Shown: positions 12,055 through 25,368, numbered from the stretch's first letter. The stretch is 64,000 nt of DNA from Apostichopus japonicus (GCF_037975245.1 NC_092579.1:1789001-1853000); one strand, 5' to 3'. Made by a program: numbers and translations. The notes: generated from the letters alone by a model not told the origin.

Positions 12055-12527
12055 AAGAAATCATAGGCTTTGATCATTGCTGCAATCTATTTTACCAAAA
12101 AGACAAAGAAAAAACTGGAAGTCTGTTTGGCGATAAATTCTTATCATAAAGGTGTTTACAATTAAAGAGTGCAAGGTTTCTAAGAAAATCAATTGAAATT
12201 TCTTGGTCAAATGGAGTTAAATTTTTAATTCAGTAATATTATATAGTAAACCCTTTATGTTTGAACTTTGTAACATAACAAGTGTTGCATACAATGAAAT
12301 CATAAGCTTTGATTTCTGCTCCAAGCTGTGATACCAAACAGACAAAGAAAAAAGAGGAAAGTTTGTTTGGCAATAAATTCTTGTCATCAAGGTGTTTGAA
12401 GTAAAGAGTACAAGTTTAAAAAGAAAATTAAAGTAAAATTTCCTTTGTTAAATGGAATTAAATTTTTATTCATTATTATTATAAAGTAAATCATTTATGT
12501 TTGAAATTTGTAACATAACAAGAATGT
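12055..12527 (+). repeat. Two tandem ~240 bp direct repeats downstream of SLC25A10
   Basis: Unit 1 (about 12055-12293) and unit 2 (about 12295-12527) share GAAATCATA(G/A)GCTTTGAT, CCAAA(A/C)AGACAAAGAAAAAA, AATTCTT(A/G)TCAT(A/C)AAGGTGTTT and TTTGTAACATAACAAG in the same order. Unit 2 contains AATAAA at 12372-12377, about 490 nt after the SLC25A10 stop and a possible poly(A) signal for it. The duplication could therefore lie in the 3' untranslated region. Confidence 0.75.
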
Positions 12528-13042
12528 ATTGGATGTGTGCGTGTGCGTGGGTGTATGATTATGTGTGTCTGTGTCTGCTGTACTTTACATATGGAAGGTA
12601 CCAGTTCATAAAGGAGGACCATTGGAAACTGCCCGCATGAACTTTCATGAATTGGACAAACAAAATATAAATTTCTTCTGTACGCCCAAAGCAGCCCTTT
12701 GCCAATTGGTAGTATCAAATTGAGGGGGATAAACAAATCAAGACACCCAAAGATTGTGTGTTCTATTGCAGACAGGTCAAGTATTTGTTTGCTTTAGGAA
12801 TAATGCAAGGAATAATTTATCCAGAAATTACACCACAAAAATGCCTCGCAAATGTAATCGAACAGCCAAACTGCTAAGGTGTGTAGTATGGCTTTACACA
12901 GGAACCAAATATTTTATTAAAGACAAAATTCAGAGACTTCAACACTTTTTTTGATGCAATGGACAATGTATAGCCATGCACAGAGCCGCTGCAATAAGCT
13001 ACAGCATAAACCAATTAGGTTGAACCAGTGTACATCTATGAG

Positions 13043-13423
13043 CAAGGGCGTAGGAACCGGGGGGGGCTGGGGGGGCGCCAGCCCCCCAGTGAAAAATGTG
13101 GAGGGGCGGAAGTATCATTCCGCCCCCCCGGTTCGCAGGTCAGAAAACCCCTTTTTCATTTCCAAATGAGAAAAAAAATCTCATTTGGAGCACCAAATTG
13201 CATCTAAGGCCAGTTGAAAATACAAAATTAAGTTTACAAACTGGAGTGGGTGTTGAAGTGTGCTATATTGCACCAAATTGCATCTGAGGCCACCTGGAAA
13301 TGCAAAAAATTCCAAAGGGGAGGGGGACACCCCCTCCCCTTAGACCCCTCCCCTTAGACCCCTCCCCCAGGCCGGCCATCAGTCTTCAGCCCCCCCACTC
13401 AAAAGTACCTTCCTACGCCACTG
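13043..13423. mobile_element. Non-autonomous hAT-type MITE with 8-bp target duplication
   Basis: The 381-bp element is flanked by identical 8-bp repeats TCTATGAG at 13035-13042 and 13424-13431. Its ends are imperfect terminal inverted repeats: CAAGGGCGTAGGAA on the left, and CAGTGGCGTAGGAA as the reverse complement of the right end. An 8-bp duplication with CA-ended termini is typical of the hAT superfamily. The interior is G/C-run rich and has no transposase. A possible relative is the truncated sequence at 62885-62935. Confidence 0.88.
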
Positions 13424-13431
13424 TCTATGAG

Positions 13432-16400
13432 TGTCCACACTCAATGCAGTGAGGTTCCCATTAATATCCCCAATAATAACAATAGCCTACGTAAACATGT
13501 CTTCCACTACGTTGTTTTAAAAAGTAAATATAAGTTTTGTGGTCTCGTTGAAAAAATAGAATCCTCCGCTTCGAGAGGGTTCTCATTACATAAACATAAA
13601 CATTGTGTACAGAATTTTAAAGGAGCCAGTGTGTGTGGTTCCGAACATTATTAATGTTACATGCCACCCTGATTATTCTCTGAAGAGGATTTGAAATACT
13701 TGTTATTAGAAGCTTCTCATACATAATCGCCTACAGAGTTCCCAATGAACCAGTGTTGGTCTTCTAAACCTGTCCGTTAGGCTCTGAAGAAGATCCTGCT
13801 GGGATCGAAACGTCTCTCTAACTTTTACATATATTTAGAAACACCGGCTTTTTGCAGTAGATCATCAGTTTGCTAAACTTGGGTTCTTTTATTTCTCTCT
13901 TTTATTTCTCTCATGTTAACAACTTGATGTAGTCATTTATATTATACTTTCAGATAATATGGATAATATTTGTAATAAATTCCTCCTCAACAAAATTGTA
14001 AGTTGTCTTAAGAGACAGGCAGTCTGAAAGTGATTGTTTTGAATAATTGAAGCTTTAAGTATCACAAATGAAATGATCATATGTATAATGTAGGCCAGTA
14101 ACTTGTAATGAAGAGATGAAATGTGGACAGACAAGATTGGTTTCAGTGAAATTTGTAACCACTCAATTTGTAATAAGTTCACTCAATTTGTAATCAGTTC
14201 ACACAATTTGTAATAACTTCACTCAATTTTTAGTAAGTTCACTCAATTTTTTATCTACTTTTGAAAACAAAATATGTACGTCTTACTTTAATATGAGCGC
14301 TAATAAACTGGCATTGAAAAATTAATAACTGTGAAATTTTCCACAAAAAGTGGTTTGATATATTATTGTGGATGATTAAGAAAAAGAAAAATTTTTTTAT
14401 TTGCTGTTGTATTGTGTAATTCCTCCTGTATTATTTGTGTTGGTTCATCAAAATTCTTCTGAAATGATTAACTATAGTGTTGCTTTCAAACAGTCACTTT
14501 GAAGCATCAGGACTAACTTTTAATTTGTATTATAAGTTTCAAACTTTTTTGATTCTTAACAATAATATATTTTGTTCATCTTTGATATTAGGTAATTTTT
14601 TGTGGGGGGCAGGGGGGAATCATTGTGGTTAAATGAACTAAACCAACCGAATTTGAACACATATTTATTTAAAAAAAATACAGAATGCGATAGGGTCGGT
14701 GTTTGGAACTTACAGAAGAAAATGATGTGATTGAAGGATGTTTGGGTAAACTGTGAGCAGAAGCATCATTCCTTAATTAGAAAGCTAACGAATATGAAAT
14801 TATATCAAAGAATGTAAGTGTTAATGATTTGATCAAAGGTAGAGGATAAGGGGAGGGGAGGTTTGGAAGGTAGAATGTTTCATTTTGTGAGGTAAACCAG
14901 AATTATTCATCAATCTTGAAACAAGGAAACTTTGTGGGAATGTCTCATAGAACCCTTTGATAATTTATTCAACTTCTGACTTCATTTTTTGTTATTGTGG
15001 CTGAAATGTTGGGCATTTTATATCAAACGGATATGCTAGCTCAGGTATCTAGGTAATGTGCTGCCTTGTCTAGAAACTACATTCAAAAACACCTGTAGAG
15101 ACATTCAAATTAACTAGCTTCAAGATTATTCAAATAATATCGCTCGAAAAGAAGCAATCTGTCGAGGCCAGAATTTTCTTCAACTTTGGAATCATGATGT
15201 TATTTGAACAGCCTATGGTAATACAAGGTTGATGCAAAAAATGAATTTATGGAGCAATAAAAATACTTTCCAAAGGAAAAGCATACTTCTCTCCAGGAGA
15301 ATATTTCCTTCCTTCAACTCACTTTGGATTTATCTCATCTTTTTATAATGTTAAGTCATTGCTTCAAGTATTAAAGGGGACATGTGTACATTTGCTAACT
15401 CACTAACAGTAGTTTATGTTCGGCGTCTATGTTGGTGGAGGTTGGTTTTACTTTGCAGCTAGCATTCGCTTATAATCAAACATTCCTTTGTACATGCATG
15501 GTAAATGTTTTATAGATATATCATCAAGATTTCTAAACATCATCATGCCAGATTTTGATTTTATCAAATTACAGTACCACAAAAAAATTACCAAATTAAA
15601 TATTTGATTCTTTTATCAGACCACCAGTTTTAACCAGGGAAAAACATCATATGGAACAATTTGTGTATATATATATATCTTGGAAACAAACAGATGTTTT
15701 GCTAGCAAGAATATTGCTTAAATACAGTATGGTCCTGTGAATTTGTGTCGTATATTCCGTGCAGAGTATTGCAGTTGTTGCCTACACCCAGAGAATATTA
15801 CATTGTATTGCTTTCATTATGGATATGGCATTATTTCATCGTTCCTTGAACAGATACGTCCGACAGAAAAGCTCACATAGTGGATATCTCGGAAGTATGG
15901 ATCTGCGTCCAAAGACAAATTTGTGTCATTTCTAAGTAAATTGACCAAAAGTTGAGATCCAAAGTCAAAATGCTGCTGTTGTACTTGTTTTCTTCTCATG
16001 TATATATTTATTTTTTGAGCTAAAACAAACATTATCTGTAATAGCCGATATTCCAACATTTACCAAAATTTTTCCATCAACTGGTTTCTCATGAGTCATG
16101 ATGGTTTGTCCAAATAAACTGTCCCAAGTCCAAGTGATCATGTTGTATTCTTAGGTCTGGTAAAATTGTGGGGGTTTAAAGGAGGAAGAAATTGAGTAGT
16201 TTGGACCATGCTAGATACCTAATTGCATAATTTGTCATCCTTTTTTGGGACTTCTTTTGTGTGCACAAGTTTCCAGATGACAACATTTGATCATGTTGGT
16301 TAGTCAGTTGCAGTACGACAGATGTGATGTGGCTGGGATTTCCTCATGTAGGCCATAGTGTCTTTGGTTACCGTGATTTGTGTTCAACATAAATTGGTGC

Positions 16401-16800
16401 TACTGTATCTATTCTATGCCATATTTAAGTAACCTCAAGTGTTCAAAATGTGTCTTATAATAATTGTAATGTGCAGGTTTGAGTGGAAGTAAGTAATTTG
16501 AATGTTCTGTTTTCTTGTTCCCATGCAAAACAATATGGGGAGTTTGGTTTTAAATATTAGAGTTCTAACTTTTCCCTTATGACAGAAAATGTGAACTAGT
16601 TTTGCCAAAACAAAATGGAAAAAATATGCTACTGCTCTCAGAGATGATGATCCCTATTTAAAAAATACATATTAAAGCCTCGCTAATGCATTTGCTGCAA
16701 TTATCATTTAAACCATTTGTAAAGGAATACAGAAGTACCAAGTCATCACAACAAAGGAGTGTATTATTGGTTAGATCCCATTGTCAGCTGGTTCACAGAT
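13432..16800. other. Intergenic DNA, no gene recognised
   Basis: No plausible coding region on either strand. It contains the third hammerhead-like motif near 13.8 kb and a short tandem repeat at 14163-14255 with a ~24-bp unit (TTCACTCAATTTGTAATAAG, about four copies). The rest is AT-rich unique-looking sequence. Confidence 0.6.
13776..13822 (+). repeat. Third copy of the hammerhead-like motif
   Basis: CTGAAGA at 13784-13790, a GATCC/GGATC hairpin with a 5-nt loop, then GAAACGTC at 13807-13814. Flanking GTTAGG and TCTAAC can pair to form an outer stem, after a 2x2 mismatch next to the core. As in the copies near 0.3-0.5 kb, there is one extra A between CTGAAGA and the hairpin, compared with the canonical hammerhead core. 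Confidence 0.5.
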
Positions 16801-16814
16801 GACGAAAATCATAC

Positions 16815-17775
16815 AGAAATTGTATGTGTTTGAAATGCATGCAAACAGTAAACATTACATTGTCATGTCAGGTATGGATTACAACAACAAATAATTGTAT
16901 GTGTTTTAAATGAACGCAAACAGTGAACATTACATTGTCACGTATGGATTACAACAACAAATATATTGTATGTGTTTGAAATGAACGCAAACAGTGAACA
17001 TTACATTGTCATGTCAGGCATGGATTACAACAACAAATAATTGTATGTGTTTGAAATTAACGCAAACAGTTAACATTACATTGTCAGGTATGGATTACAA
17101 CAACAAATATATTGTATGTGTTTGAAATGAACGCAAACAGTGAACATTACACTGTCATGTCAGGTATGGATTACAACAACAAATAATTGTATGTGTTTGA
17201 AATTAACGCAAACAGTTAACATTACATTGTCAGGTATGGATTACAACAACAAATATATTGTATGTGTTTGAAATGAACGCAAACAGTGAACATTACACTG
17301 TCATGTCAGGTATGGATTACAACAACAAATAATTGTATGTGTTTGAAATGAACGCAAACAGTGAACATTACATTGTCACGTATGGATTACAACAACAAAT
17401 ATATTGTATGTGTTTGAAATGAACGCAAACAGTGAACATTACATTGTCAGGTATGGATTACAACAACAAATATATTGTATGTGTTTTAAATGAACACAAA
17501 CAGTGAACATTACACTGTCATGTCAGGTATGGATTACTGTACAACAACAAATAATTGTATGTGTTTGAAATGAACGCAAACAGTGAACATTACATTGTCA
17601 CGTATGGATTACAACAACAAATATATTGTATGTTTTAAATGAACACAAACAGTGAACATTACACTGTCATGTCAGGTATGGATTACAACAACAAATAATT
17701 GTATGTGTTTGAAATGAACGCAAACAGTTAACATTAAATTGTTATGTCAGGTACAGTATGGATTACTGTACAACA
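16815..17775 (+). repeat. Minisatellite, ~13 units of about 65-80 bp
   Basis: Units read approximately TTGTATGTGTTTGAAATGAA, CGCAAACAGTGAACATTACA, TTGTCATGTCAGGTATGGAT, TACAACAACAAATA. Long variants (with CATGTCAGGTATGG) and short ones (CGTATGG or CAGGTATGG) alternate irregularly, giving a partial ~145 bp super-period. Two units (near 17535 and 17765) read GGATTACTGTACAAC where the others read GGATTACAAC. One also reads GGTACAGTATGG where others read GGTATGG. These exact five-base differences are used in the findings. Confidence 0.92.
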
Positions 17776-17779
17776 ACAA

Positions 17780-20325
17780 CCACTTGTAACTTGTCTTTTA
17801 TAGAGGAATGTATAGCATTGGAAAATGAAACAACTGTTAGCCACTTTGTTTCAGGATCAACGATTAAGTATAAAAATCAGAAGATTAGCTTGATAATATT
17901 AGACAAAACAACTCTAAATTGTTTGATATAAGCAAAGATGATTTCATGGACAGTGCTTTTATATGTGACATCATTGACATTACATAATCTACAATGCATG
18001 AGGAGAATGAGTATTCTCTATTGAGTATTATTTATGATACAGGAGTATTATAGTACAGTGAGTATTATATATTATATATATAGTTGAACTGATGATTGCC
18101 ACGGTTGACCCTGTTGTTTTGGATACCTATTCCAAAGCATCTCCACTATATAGATATGCATGAATGCATTTCAGAACATGAATGTAAAATGACAAGGTCA
18201 ACTATGACTACACTTATAGTACTAAATAATATTTTAAATTTAATTATTTTGGCATGTCATTTTAAGTCTAAATCCATTTCTAGGTGTTATTTTAGGTATT
18301 TTTGTCTTTTAACAAGATTCAGAATCATATTGAAGACTACAATTTTTTTAATCATCTCGATAAATAATTTGAACATATATTTTGATATCATTAAACATGG
18401 AAGATTTTTTTCTTTTTATGATTCATGCTTTATTATGACCCATGTTTCATTATGACCCATGTTTTATTTTTCTTTGTGTGCTAGAAATGAATGTCTAAAA
18501 ATTGTTTTAAAAGCTGAAAAGCAATTATTTAACTTGTAATTTTTTTTAAGTCTATTTTTCCTTTCATGAAGGAGTAAATTAGAAATGCACGATGAAATCC
18601 ATTTTGAGTTCTTTTGTGTCTTTTGAGTGAAAAATCTGTTACTTAAAAATATCAGAAGTGTTATTTTCAACCTTCCTTTATCAGTCAAAATGTTATATTT
18701 TCATCCAAAATTTTAAATTTGAATGCAATGTTTACTAATGGAAGGGTGTTTTTTGAAGGGGTTGGGGTGGGGGGGGGGGGGCAAAGGGAAAGGTTGACAA
18801 GAAATGTGTGATGATAGACAAAGACACATCAAATTTTTTAATAGCTACTGGCATCTTCTGGTTCATGACCTCGTTCCCTTTACATTCCTTTAAAATAATG
18901 CCCAGCAATCTGTGGACTTACTGTATTTACGAACATTACAAAAATGATTGCAAAATAAACATTCAAAAGACAGCACAAAAGAGTATTTCAGTTATAAATT
19001 CCTTCTTGTATATTATTTTTAGTTCAGTTTAACTGACAATAAAATGATAACATAGTATAAAATACAAATGTAAAACCCTTTTTGGCATAAACATAAATTC
19101 TCTACATAAACATAAATTCTCCTGCATAAATCAACAATTTAACAAAAAATATGGAAAATAAAAAATATATAGCAGGCTTGCTTAAAGCAGCTTCATACTG
19201 TATTTGAATTTTGCCAACAAATTATGACATCTAAGATTTTCTTAATATTATTACCAAAGTGACTTCCATAGTTATTTTTGAATTATGATTGAATTTTCAA
19301 TATATTCTTTTTGTTTCACACTATGGGTACTCATTCCTTGCAAAATTGGAAGCTTGTAAAAAAACTAACAAAAAACACAAGTTTGATGTCTTCATTATTA
19401 CTTGTAATGACACCAGACTAACCAAGCTAATGGTCCACATTGTTACTGTAGTTATTATGGCGGATTTAACCGGAGGGAGCTTAGAGAAATTGATTTGAAC
19501 TCCAAAAGTTGCTCGAAAAATTCCATATTAATACAGTGACCCTGTAATTTCTTCAAAGGTTTCCAATTTTGAAAACGATAAATACTGATAGGAAATCTTG
19601 ATTCATTACGGATAGCCATCACAAATGGTTGTGAGTTTATTAGATACAACCATCTGGTACATAGGGGCCTACCGTACATGTACTGTATGTAGCATTATTG
19701 GTTTAATAGTGAAACAACCAACACACTGATTCATGTTGCATCTTGAGCTAATAAATAACATACCATGTACAGAGATACTAATCTGAGCAAGATATTTAAC
19801 CGACATGGTTTGGACCATATATTCTCAGCAGGATCCAATTACCAAGGAAAAATTATGTTGTGAACTTCTCATTACCAGACTTATGATATAAATTATATAT
19901 TTGACCTACAGTAGCTGTGGCCTGTGCAATCCCATTGAAATTGAATATTAAAATTATTAAGCTATGGTAAGCACTCTGAGTGTCCTGGTCATGGAAGTGT
20001 TTTGATTAAGTACTTGAACTTGAACAAATGACCATGTAATGGTGTTTAGACTGTAGGCAGACAATACAAATATTTATTCCATAAGAATTGTGTTTTTTTA
20101 TTAAATTACAACTTTTGGGTGTCTTGACCATGCAACATCTTTCCTATCATTCTGTACGGCGTTTTGATAATTAAAATGTCTTGCTCGCAACGCCATTAAA
20201 ACTGACCACATTTAGTAAACTTTCCAGTTTTGCCTCCAATGCTTTGCAAAGCAACTGATGCTTATATTTAGCTTAGCCTAACACTAATTTATTATAGACC
20301 ATGGTTTAAAATTTGATCATTGTTA
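17780..20325. other. Intergenic DNA, no gene recognised
   Basis: AT-rich sequence without a recognisable gene. The 119-codon frame at 18096-18455 is low-complexity and hydrophobic, with no family resemblance. A run of 14 G at about 18768-18781 is the only conspicuous local feature, apart from scattered TACTGTA heptamers. Confidence 0.6.
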
Positions 20326-20329
20326 TTAT

Positions 20330-20699
20330 TATTACCCTGTTATTTATATAGCGCATAATCCAGAAGTTCTATGCGCTTTGTACTTAACCCTAGTCATTGG
20401 TAACTTGTCACACCTACACACCAAAGTGTGCACAATTCAAACAATCACTCCTGGGCACCACAGTGCACCACAGCCACGTGTCCCCTGGGGGACTTCCCAT
20501 AGGGTGCAGCCACAAAACCGGCGCACGCAACTATATTTACAAGTCACCTCGCAAGTCCCCATTTATACACCTGGGTGAAGAGAGGCAATGGAGATAAAGT
20601 GCCTTGCCCAAGGACACAACCTAATGATATGGCCAGGGCTCGAACCTGTAATCCTTAGATCACAAGTCCACTGCCTTAACCACTTTACCACAACGCCCT
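20330..20699 (-). mobile_element. tRNA-derived SINE
   Basis: Read on the minus strand, the element starts at 20699 with a tRNA-like head: GTGGTAAAGTGGTTAAGGC as the A-box region and GGTTCGAGCCC as the B box (RNA polymerase III promoter). A conserved body follows (on the plus strand GAGAGGCAATGGAGATAAAG and GTGCCTTGCCCAAGGACACA). The 3' end is an AT-rich TATAAATAACAGGGTAATAA tail. This head and body type is common in marine invertebrate genomes. It is non-autonomous and has no obvious target duplication. Confidence 0.8.
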
Positions 20700-22080
20700 A
20701 TAATTATAACATATAATTATAACACACACAAAACCATATATATAAACCATGGTTTGACCAGCAAGATGTGTAGAAATGTAATTCAACAGTTATTTGTTCA
20801 TCTCATGAGTTAAGGTGGTTTGACAATGGAATCAAACATGTCCTGGATTATAATAAACTATTAATAGAGGATGCTAGGCTCTCTCTTAATAAAAACGCAT
20901 CATGGTATCTCTTGGAGTAACGGAAACATTCAATGCGAGGGTTTGATGAATTGTCAGCATAATACATGAAAAGATCTTGACAATAATTTATACCAAATGA
21001 AGTGCCTTGTTCTAAAAGAGTTGCAGAAATTACTTAGCTTAATTGGAAGCAAGACATACAATTTTCTAAGAAATTTAACAGCCACAGACAAGCCGGCGAC
21101 CAAAGTCATTTTATTAGATTGTAAATCTCCTGAATGACGGTCTTTCCCAGAACTGCTCATCAAGGCGAAACATGTGTGTTTGTCATCACAGATTTAAACA
21201 AAACAATGAAAACACTGTGGAATCTGTTGCCGAGCTCCATAAATTAGCAGAAAATTGTATTTTTGCCAAATATCTAAATGACTTTTTGCAAGATTGGTTT
21301 GTATGCGGATATAAACAACAAAAATGACGAAAACCAATGTTACGAAAAGCTTGTTGACGCCAAATCTTTGACATAAAAAGCAGCAGAAAGCGAGAAAGCT
21401 ATGAAATTGGCAGTGAAGGAAATGCTGTAACTCTGAGATGCACGATTTACTATGTATGACTGGCGTACAAAAAGTTCATAGGAAACCTCTCACAGTATTG
21501 ACAAAATGGTTTTGGTGTGAAGAGGAAACCACTAACATGTGATGTAATGTTCATCTATATGCTAAAGTAAAACCACTAAATGTAGTTTATAATTTGAACA
21601 ATGTTATGTTCATGTATATGCAAAAGAAATCACATAATGATATGAGATTTTCCAAGACAGCAACCACAGTTGTTATAGTTTAATTTCAGGCTTCTAATCT
21701 GGCATAGACGATTTTCATAGAGTGGCTAATTTAGATGTCTGAGTCTGGTCACACCATAGGGTAACCCCAGGGACTGAACTGGCTGGCAGGTGGAGGTGCC
21801 GGATGTGGCCCATCGCATCCTAGTGTTTAGTAACATAAGTATCGAAAGTAAAAGTTAAGTTAAAAGTTATCCAACCGGAAAGGAACCGATGGTTATGTTT
21901 GTTCTGGGAGAAAGAAAATAAGAGGAATCTCTCACTAGGCATTCATTTACTATATATGTAACCTTATTTATTTTACTTCATTTCTTAATTATATTGTAAA
22001 GTAGTGAATCGTGTGTTTGTCTCATCTTTCTGTGGTTGTCTGAAACACCCCAGAGGAAGGCCAGACACATAATATTCTCG
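20700..22080. other. No gene recognised
   Basis: No coding region seen. The last 300 bases before the gag fragment (about 21750-22080) could contain a decayed LTR or leader, but no LTR boundary or primer-binding site could be identified. Confidence 0.5.
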
Positions 22081-22084
22081 GAAG

Positions 22085-22823
22085 CACCTGTGACAGACGG
22101 TGATACAACAATGTCGACTCTGAAGGAGGCCAGGAGGTTGGTTTCTCTGGAGGAAGAGTTGAAGAGGAGTAAAGAAATTGCACAGATGGACAAAAGTTTT
22201 TTCTGGTGTGGAAGGGTCGCTCCTTGTCAGTGATTTCATCTATGATTTTAGGGCTGCCATAAAATTAAGAGAGCTTAAAGGTACATAAGCAGCGGACTTC
22301 CTCATGGCTCATCTCGAGGGTCCAGCGAGACAAGAGATTCGACACAACCCAAAGGATGTCTTGACGAATCCCCAACAAATACTACATTTACGTTGTCTGA
22401 GACATTTGGAGAGAAGTAGACGCTAGCTGGAGTGTTGTTGCGGGAGATATGCAACCGCGTGCAGAAAGAGAGTGAGACCATTACCAACTTTGGGTTTGGC
22501 CCTTATGTCCTTGGGGGACAAACTAACAAATATGGCATGTAGAAAACCATAATGGAGCAGTACCGGGATGGGTTGCTGGATGGCGTTCTCGGGCATGAGG
22601 TAAAGAGGACCCTCATGGAAGAGCTCAACATCACTTTCATTAAACTGCTGGACAGAGCCCTAGACTTGGCAGATTATGACCTCCTCAACCGAAGGAAGCG
22701 TCAAGGGAGGAGAATTAACACCTACCACACAGAGGTCGACTCCCAAATATTAAGAGAGCTCTCTGGAAGGTCTCACCACTGCATTGAAGATCAAACGGAG
22801 ACCTTGGACAGTATGAAGCTCTA
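22085..22823 (+). pseudogene. Degenerate Ty3/Gypsy-like gag fragment (family A, copy 1)
   Basis: Pieces in shifting frames read as a gag capsid region: an N-terminal helical part (STLKEARRLVSLEEELKRS), then AADFLMAHLEGPARQEIRH, then FGLMSLGDKL and MEQYRDGLLDGVLGHEVKRT followed by a DLADYDLLNRRKR tail. The C-terminal part aligns with two other copies at 23840-24460 and 38790-39650 (QFxDGLxDxxLRRExKRMLK, then FxxLxDWAxDM). Several frameshifts and stops make it non-functional. No protease or polymerase follows it. Confidence 0.7.
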
Positions 22824-22829
22824 ATAGAT

Positions 22830-23835
22830 ACAAGATATTTTTTTACAATCTGTGCCAATAGATGTGAAGTATTTTCTGCACAATGGGTTAGCCAATTTAT
22901 GTAGGCTAGCTTGGAGCTAACAACTCACTCTAAGCTGAAACATCATGCTGTAAGGAGTCATATGATTTTATGTGTCTCTCTTGGTAAGGCGCTCGATTAT
23001 TTTTCCGTTTCAACACATGGCATGGGATATAGTTCTTTTTTGAAAAGCCCATATTAGCCTGGGGCCATAATAGTTTGAATTTGGAATTCATTGTTGGCAA
23101 GAAGTGTGTTGAGAGGGGTCGCCTGGGTACCAGAATCTGATAGAGTCCGAGGAGGGCAGCTGTTTCTTAAGAAGTGACATATCACTGCAGCCTGTGCTAC
23201 AAGGCTTGCCAAGGGACGATAATATATGATACCATTTGCCACTTGTATATCCGTTTGGGACTAATTTGGATCTCACTCATTACTTTCACCAGATTCAGCC
23301 TAATCAACCTTAACTGACTGGTGTAAACATCTATATGGCTACGAGAACATTAACAAATACTGAGAAGCGTTGGACAACGGAACGTCGTTGAATTTTGAAT
23401 ACTTAATATAGTGTTCACAAGAAACTACTTTTAATATTGTTGTAAAACCAACATTACCTATGTATGAGGTATCACTTAGCTTTTCTAGGATAAACGAACT
23501 GCTGGGGTATTGAGTAAGCATTACAGTGTAAAACTAAATTTTTGTACTGTAGAAACACCCGTAAATTTGTTAATCTCATGCAAATGGTTTCAACGTTGCG
23601 TATTACCTGAACTACATGCTATTACCTAGTTAATATTTGAATCCAAGGTATTGATAATTTAGCCTTATACCCATATTAATTAAAGGAAGACGAAACTTTA
23701 TGTAACTTTGAAGAATTACATTTATTATCAAGCTTATACTCGAATGTGTTGTTGAATTTCTTGTACTGTGTCTTTATATTGGTCGGATAGCCTCTATTCG
23801 AACAAATTCGCCAAATTGTATCCTGCTCTTCTAGG
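22830..23835. other. No gene recognised
   Basis: Sequence between two gag fragments of the same family. It may be retroelement leader or host DNA. No LTR, primer-binding site or coding similarity was recognised. Confidence 0.45.
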
Positions 23836-23839
23836 TGAC

Positions 23840-24460
23840 AGACATCGATGTCACCAGAAGGGCCACTGTGCCAGTCAGCGCCCAGCTCCACGCCCCACCC
23901 AGGGCGGAAACTAGCGTCACCCAGCTCCGAGAGCCAGGATCTGGGTGATAGAGAGAAACAGCCAGGCTCAGGTATAGTGATTCCTTCTTCTATTTTTGGT
24001 AAGAGCCCTGCATGTGATGCACTGGAACACTCCCATTGTGACAGGGAGCGTCACCTGCCTAGCAAGCTTAGCTCAGATCCTGAACAGATATTAGATGTCC
24101 TTTGAGATACCTTCGGAGAACGAGACACTCTTGGCTCTCTGATGAGGCGAGTGTATTACTGCACACAAGGCCACAGAGAGACCACCTATCACTTCGCTTT
24201 TAGGCTAATGGTGCTGTCAGAGAAGTTGTCAACAATAAATGGTGCCCCTGATCCCAAAAGGACTATTAGGAACAGTTCTGCGATGGGTTACAGGACAACA
24301 TCTTACGCAGAGAGCTTAAGAGAATGCTCAAAGACGAGGTAGACACATCCTTCATCCAACTACAAGACTGGGCTCTTGATATGGGAGAAGATGAATCCCC
24401 TAGACATGGCAAGAGGAAATTAACCGTAATATGGAAGACCGACAAGTAGAAACATTGAAA
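23840..24460 (+). pseudogene. Degenerate Ty3/Gypsy-like gag fragment (family A, copy 2)
   Basis: Contains a proline/serine-rich lead-in with the nucleotide string CACCCAGCTCCGAGAGCCAG, also found near 39635 with copy 3. Capsid-like sequence follows: FGERDTLGSLMRRVYYC, FAFRLMVLSEKLSTINGAPD, then, after a frameshift, a DGLQDNILRRELKRMLKDE stretch and LQDWALDM. Stops and frameshifts interrupt it. It is the closest relative of copy 3 in the window. Confidence 0.72.
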
Positions 24461-25280
24461 GGATCAAGAAAAATCCACCAAGTGAAGGGAAGTGGGCCAT
24501 ATGCTCTTAAAGTAAGACGCTTGTCAAGCTTCTGAACAAAATGCGAAACTGCAAATGCACAGCAGTGCGTCAATATCCCATATGCTGGAAAATTCCATCA
24601 CAAACTTCTGAAAAGAAGTAATATTGATGGTGAAAGAGTGTCATGTCCAAAGGAGAGCAATATCAGGGTCTTACCAAAAGAGAATATCAAAGTGAGTCAA
24701 AGCAGCAAGGATGATCAAATTGATTGCAGCCAGAAAGAAAATGACATACAAATTTGGCAGTTACTATGCTGTTTTCTATATTAAAAAACCATATTTTGGT
24801 AGAGTTGTACTGTATCTGTCAGCAAGTCTGGAGTGGAAATGAAGTTCTTGCACAATTCCTCAGCGTAAACATCAGCTTTATCAAAACACGCTGTTGGAGA
24901 GATTGGAGAACCAAGCTGCCTGGAAGGGAACCTTCACCAAAAAAGGCCGAAACAGGACAAGTCATAAATAAAGTGCAGGAGGTGCCAGGAGATGAGCTAG
25001 CAGTGAGAAAACATTTGAGCAGAGCTCTGTGAGTTGAAAGGCAAATAGGCCATGGTACATCCCTTGATTTCATTTCATTCCGTGCAACACAAAGAGGGAG
25101 GGAATTCTATGTGAATGATAAATATGAAAATATTATTCTGAATACTGTAGATATTCAGTTGTCCCCATTTACGATGCTGGTATATATGCTTAAAAATCGG
25201 TAAAAATCTAACAGAAATTGGGACCTTTTGCGTTATTGTACGGGGCTATTTTCTATCAATCAGAAATAGCGTACGAACGA
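24461..25280. other. Unresolved, possible retroelement remnant
   Basis: A 92-codon frame at 24754-25032 (ending ELAVRKHLSRAL) is not assignable to a family. The base composition resembles the neighbouring gag remnants more than intergenic DNA. No function is proposed. Confidence 0.35.
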
Positions 25281-25368
25281 CATTCTTGTGGCATACACAA
25301 AATTTCGGCGAATCAACCAATCACAACGTTTGTTAATATTGACAGAGCAATTGTTCTGGAGACCAAAA

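Noticed and set aside
10242-17775. Regular repeat arrays as CRISPR candidates
   Set aside because: Units are contiguous, variable in length and lack unique spacers; the sequence is a eukaryotic nuclear genome.
20378-20597. Two overlapping ~66-codon frames
   Set aside because: They lie inside the tRNA-derived SINE, on the opposite strand to it.
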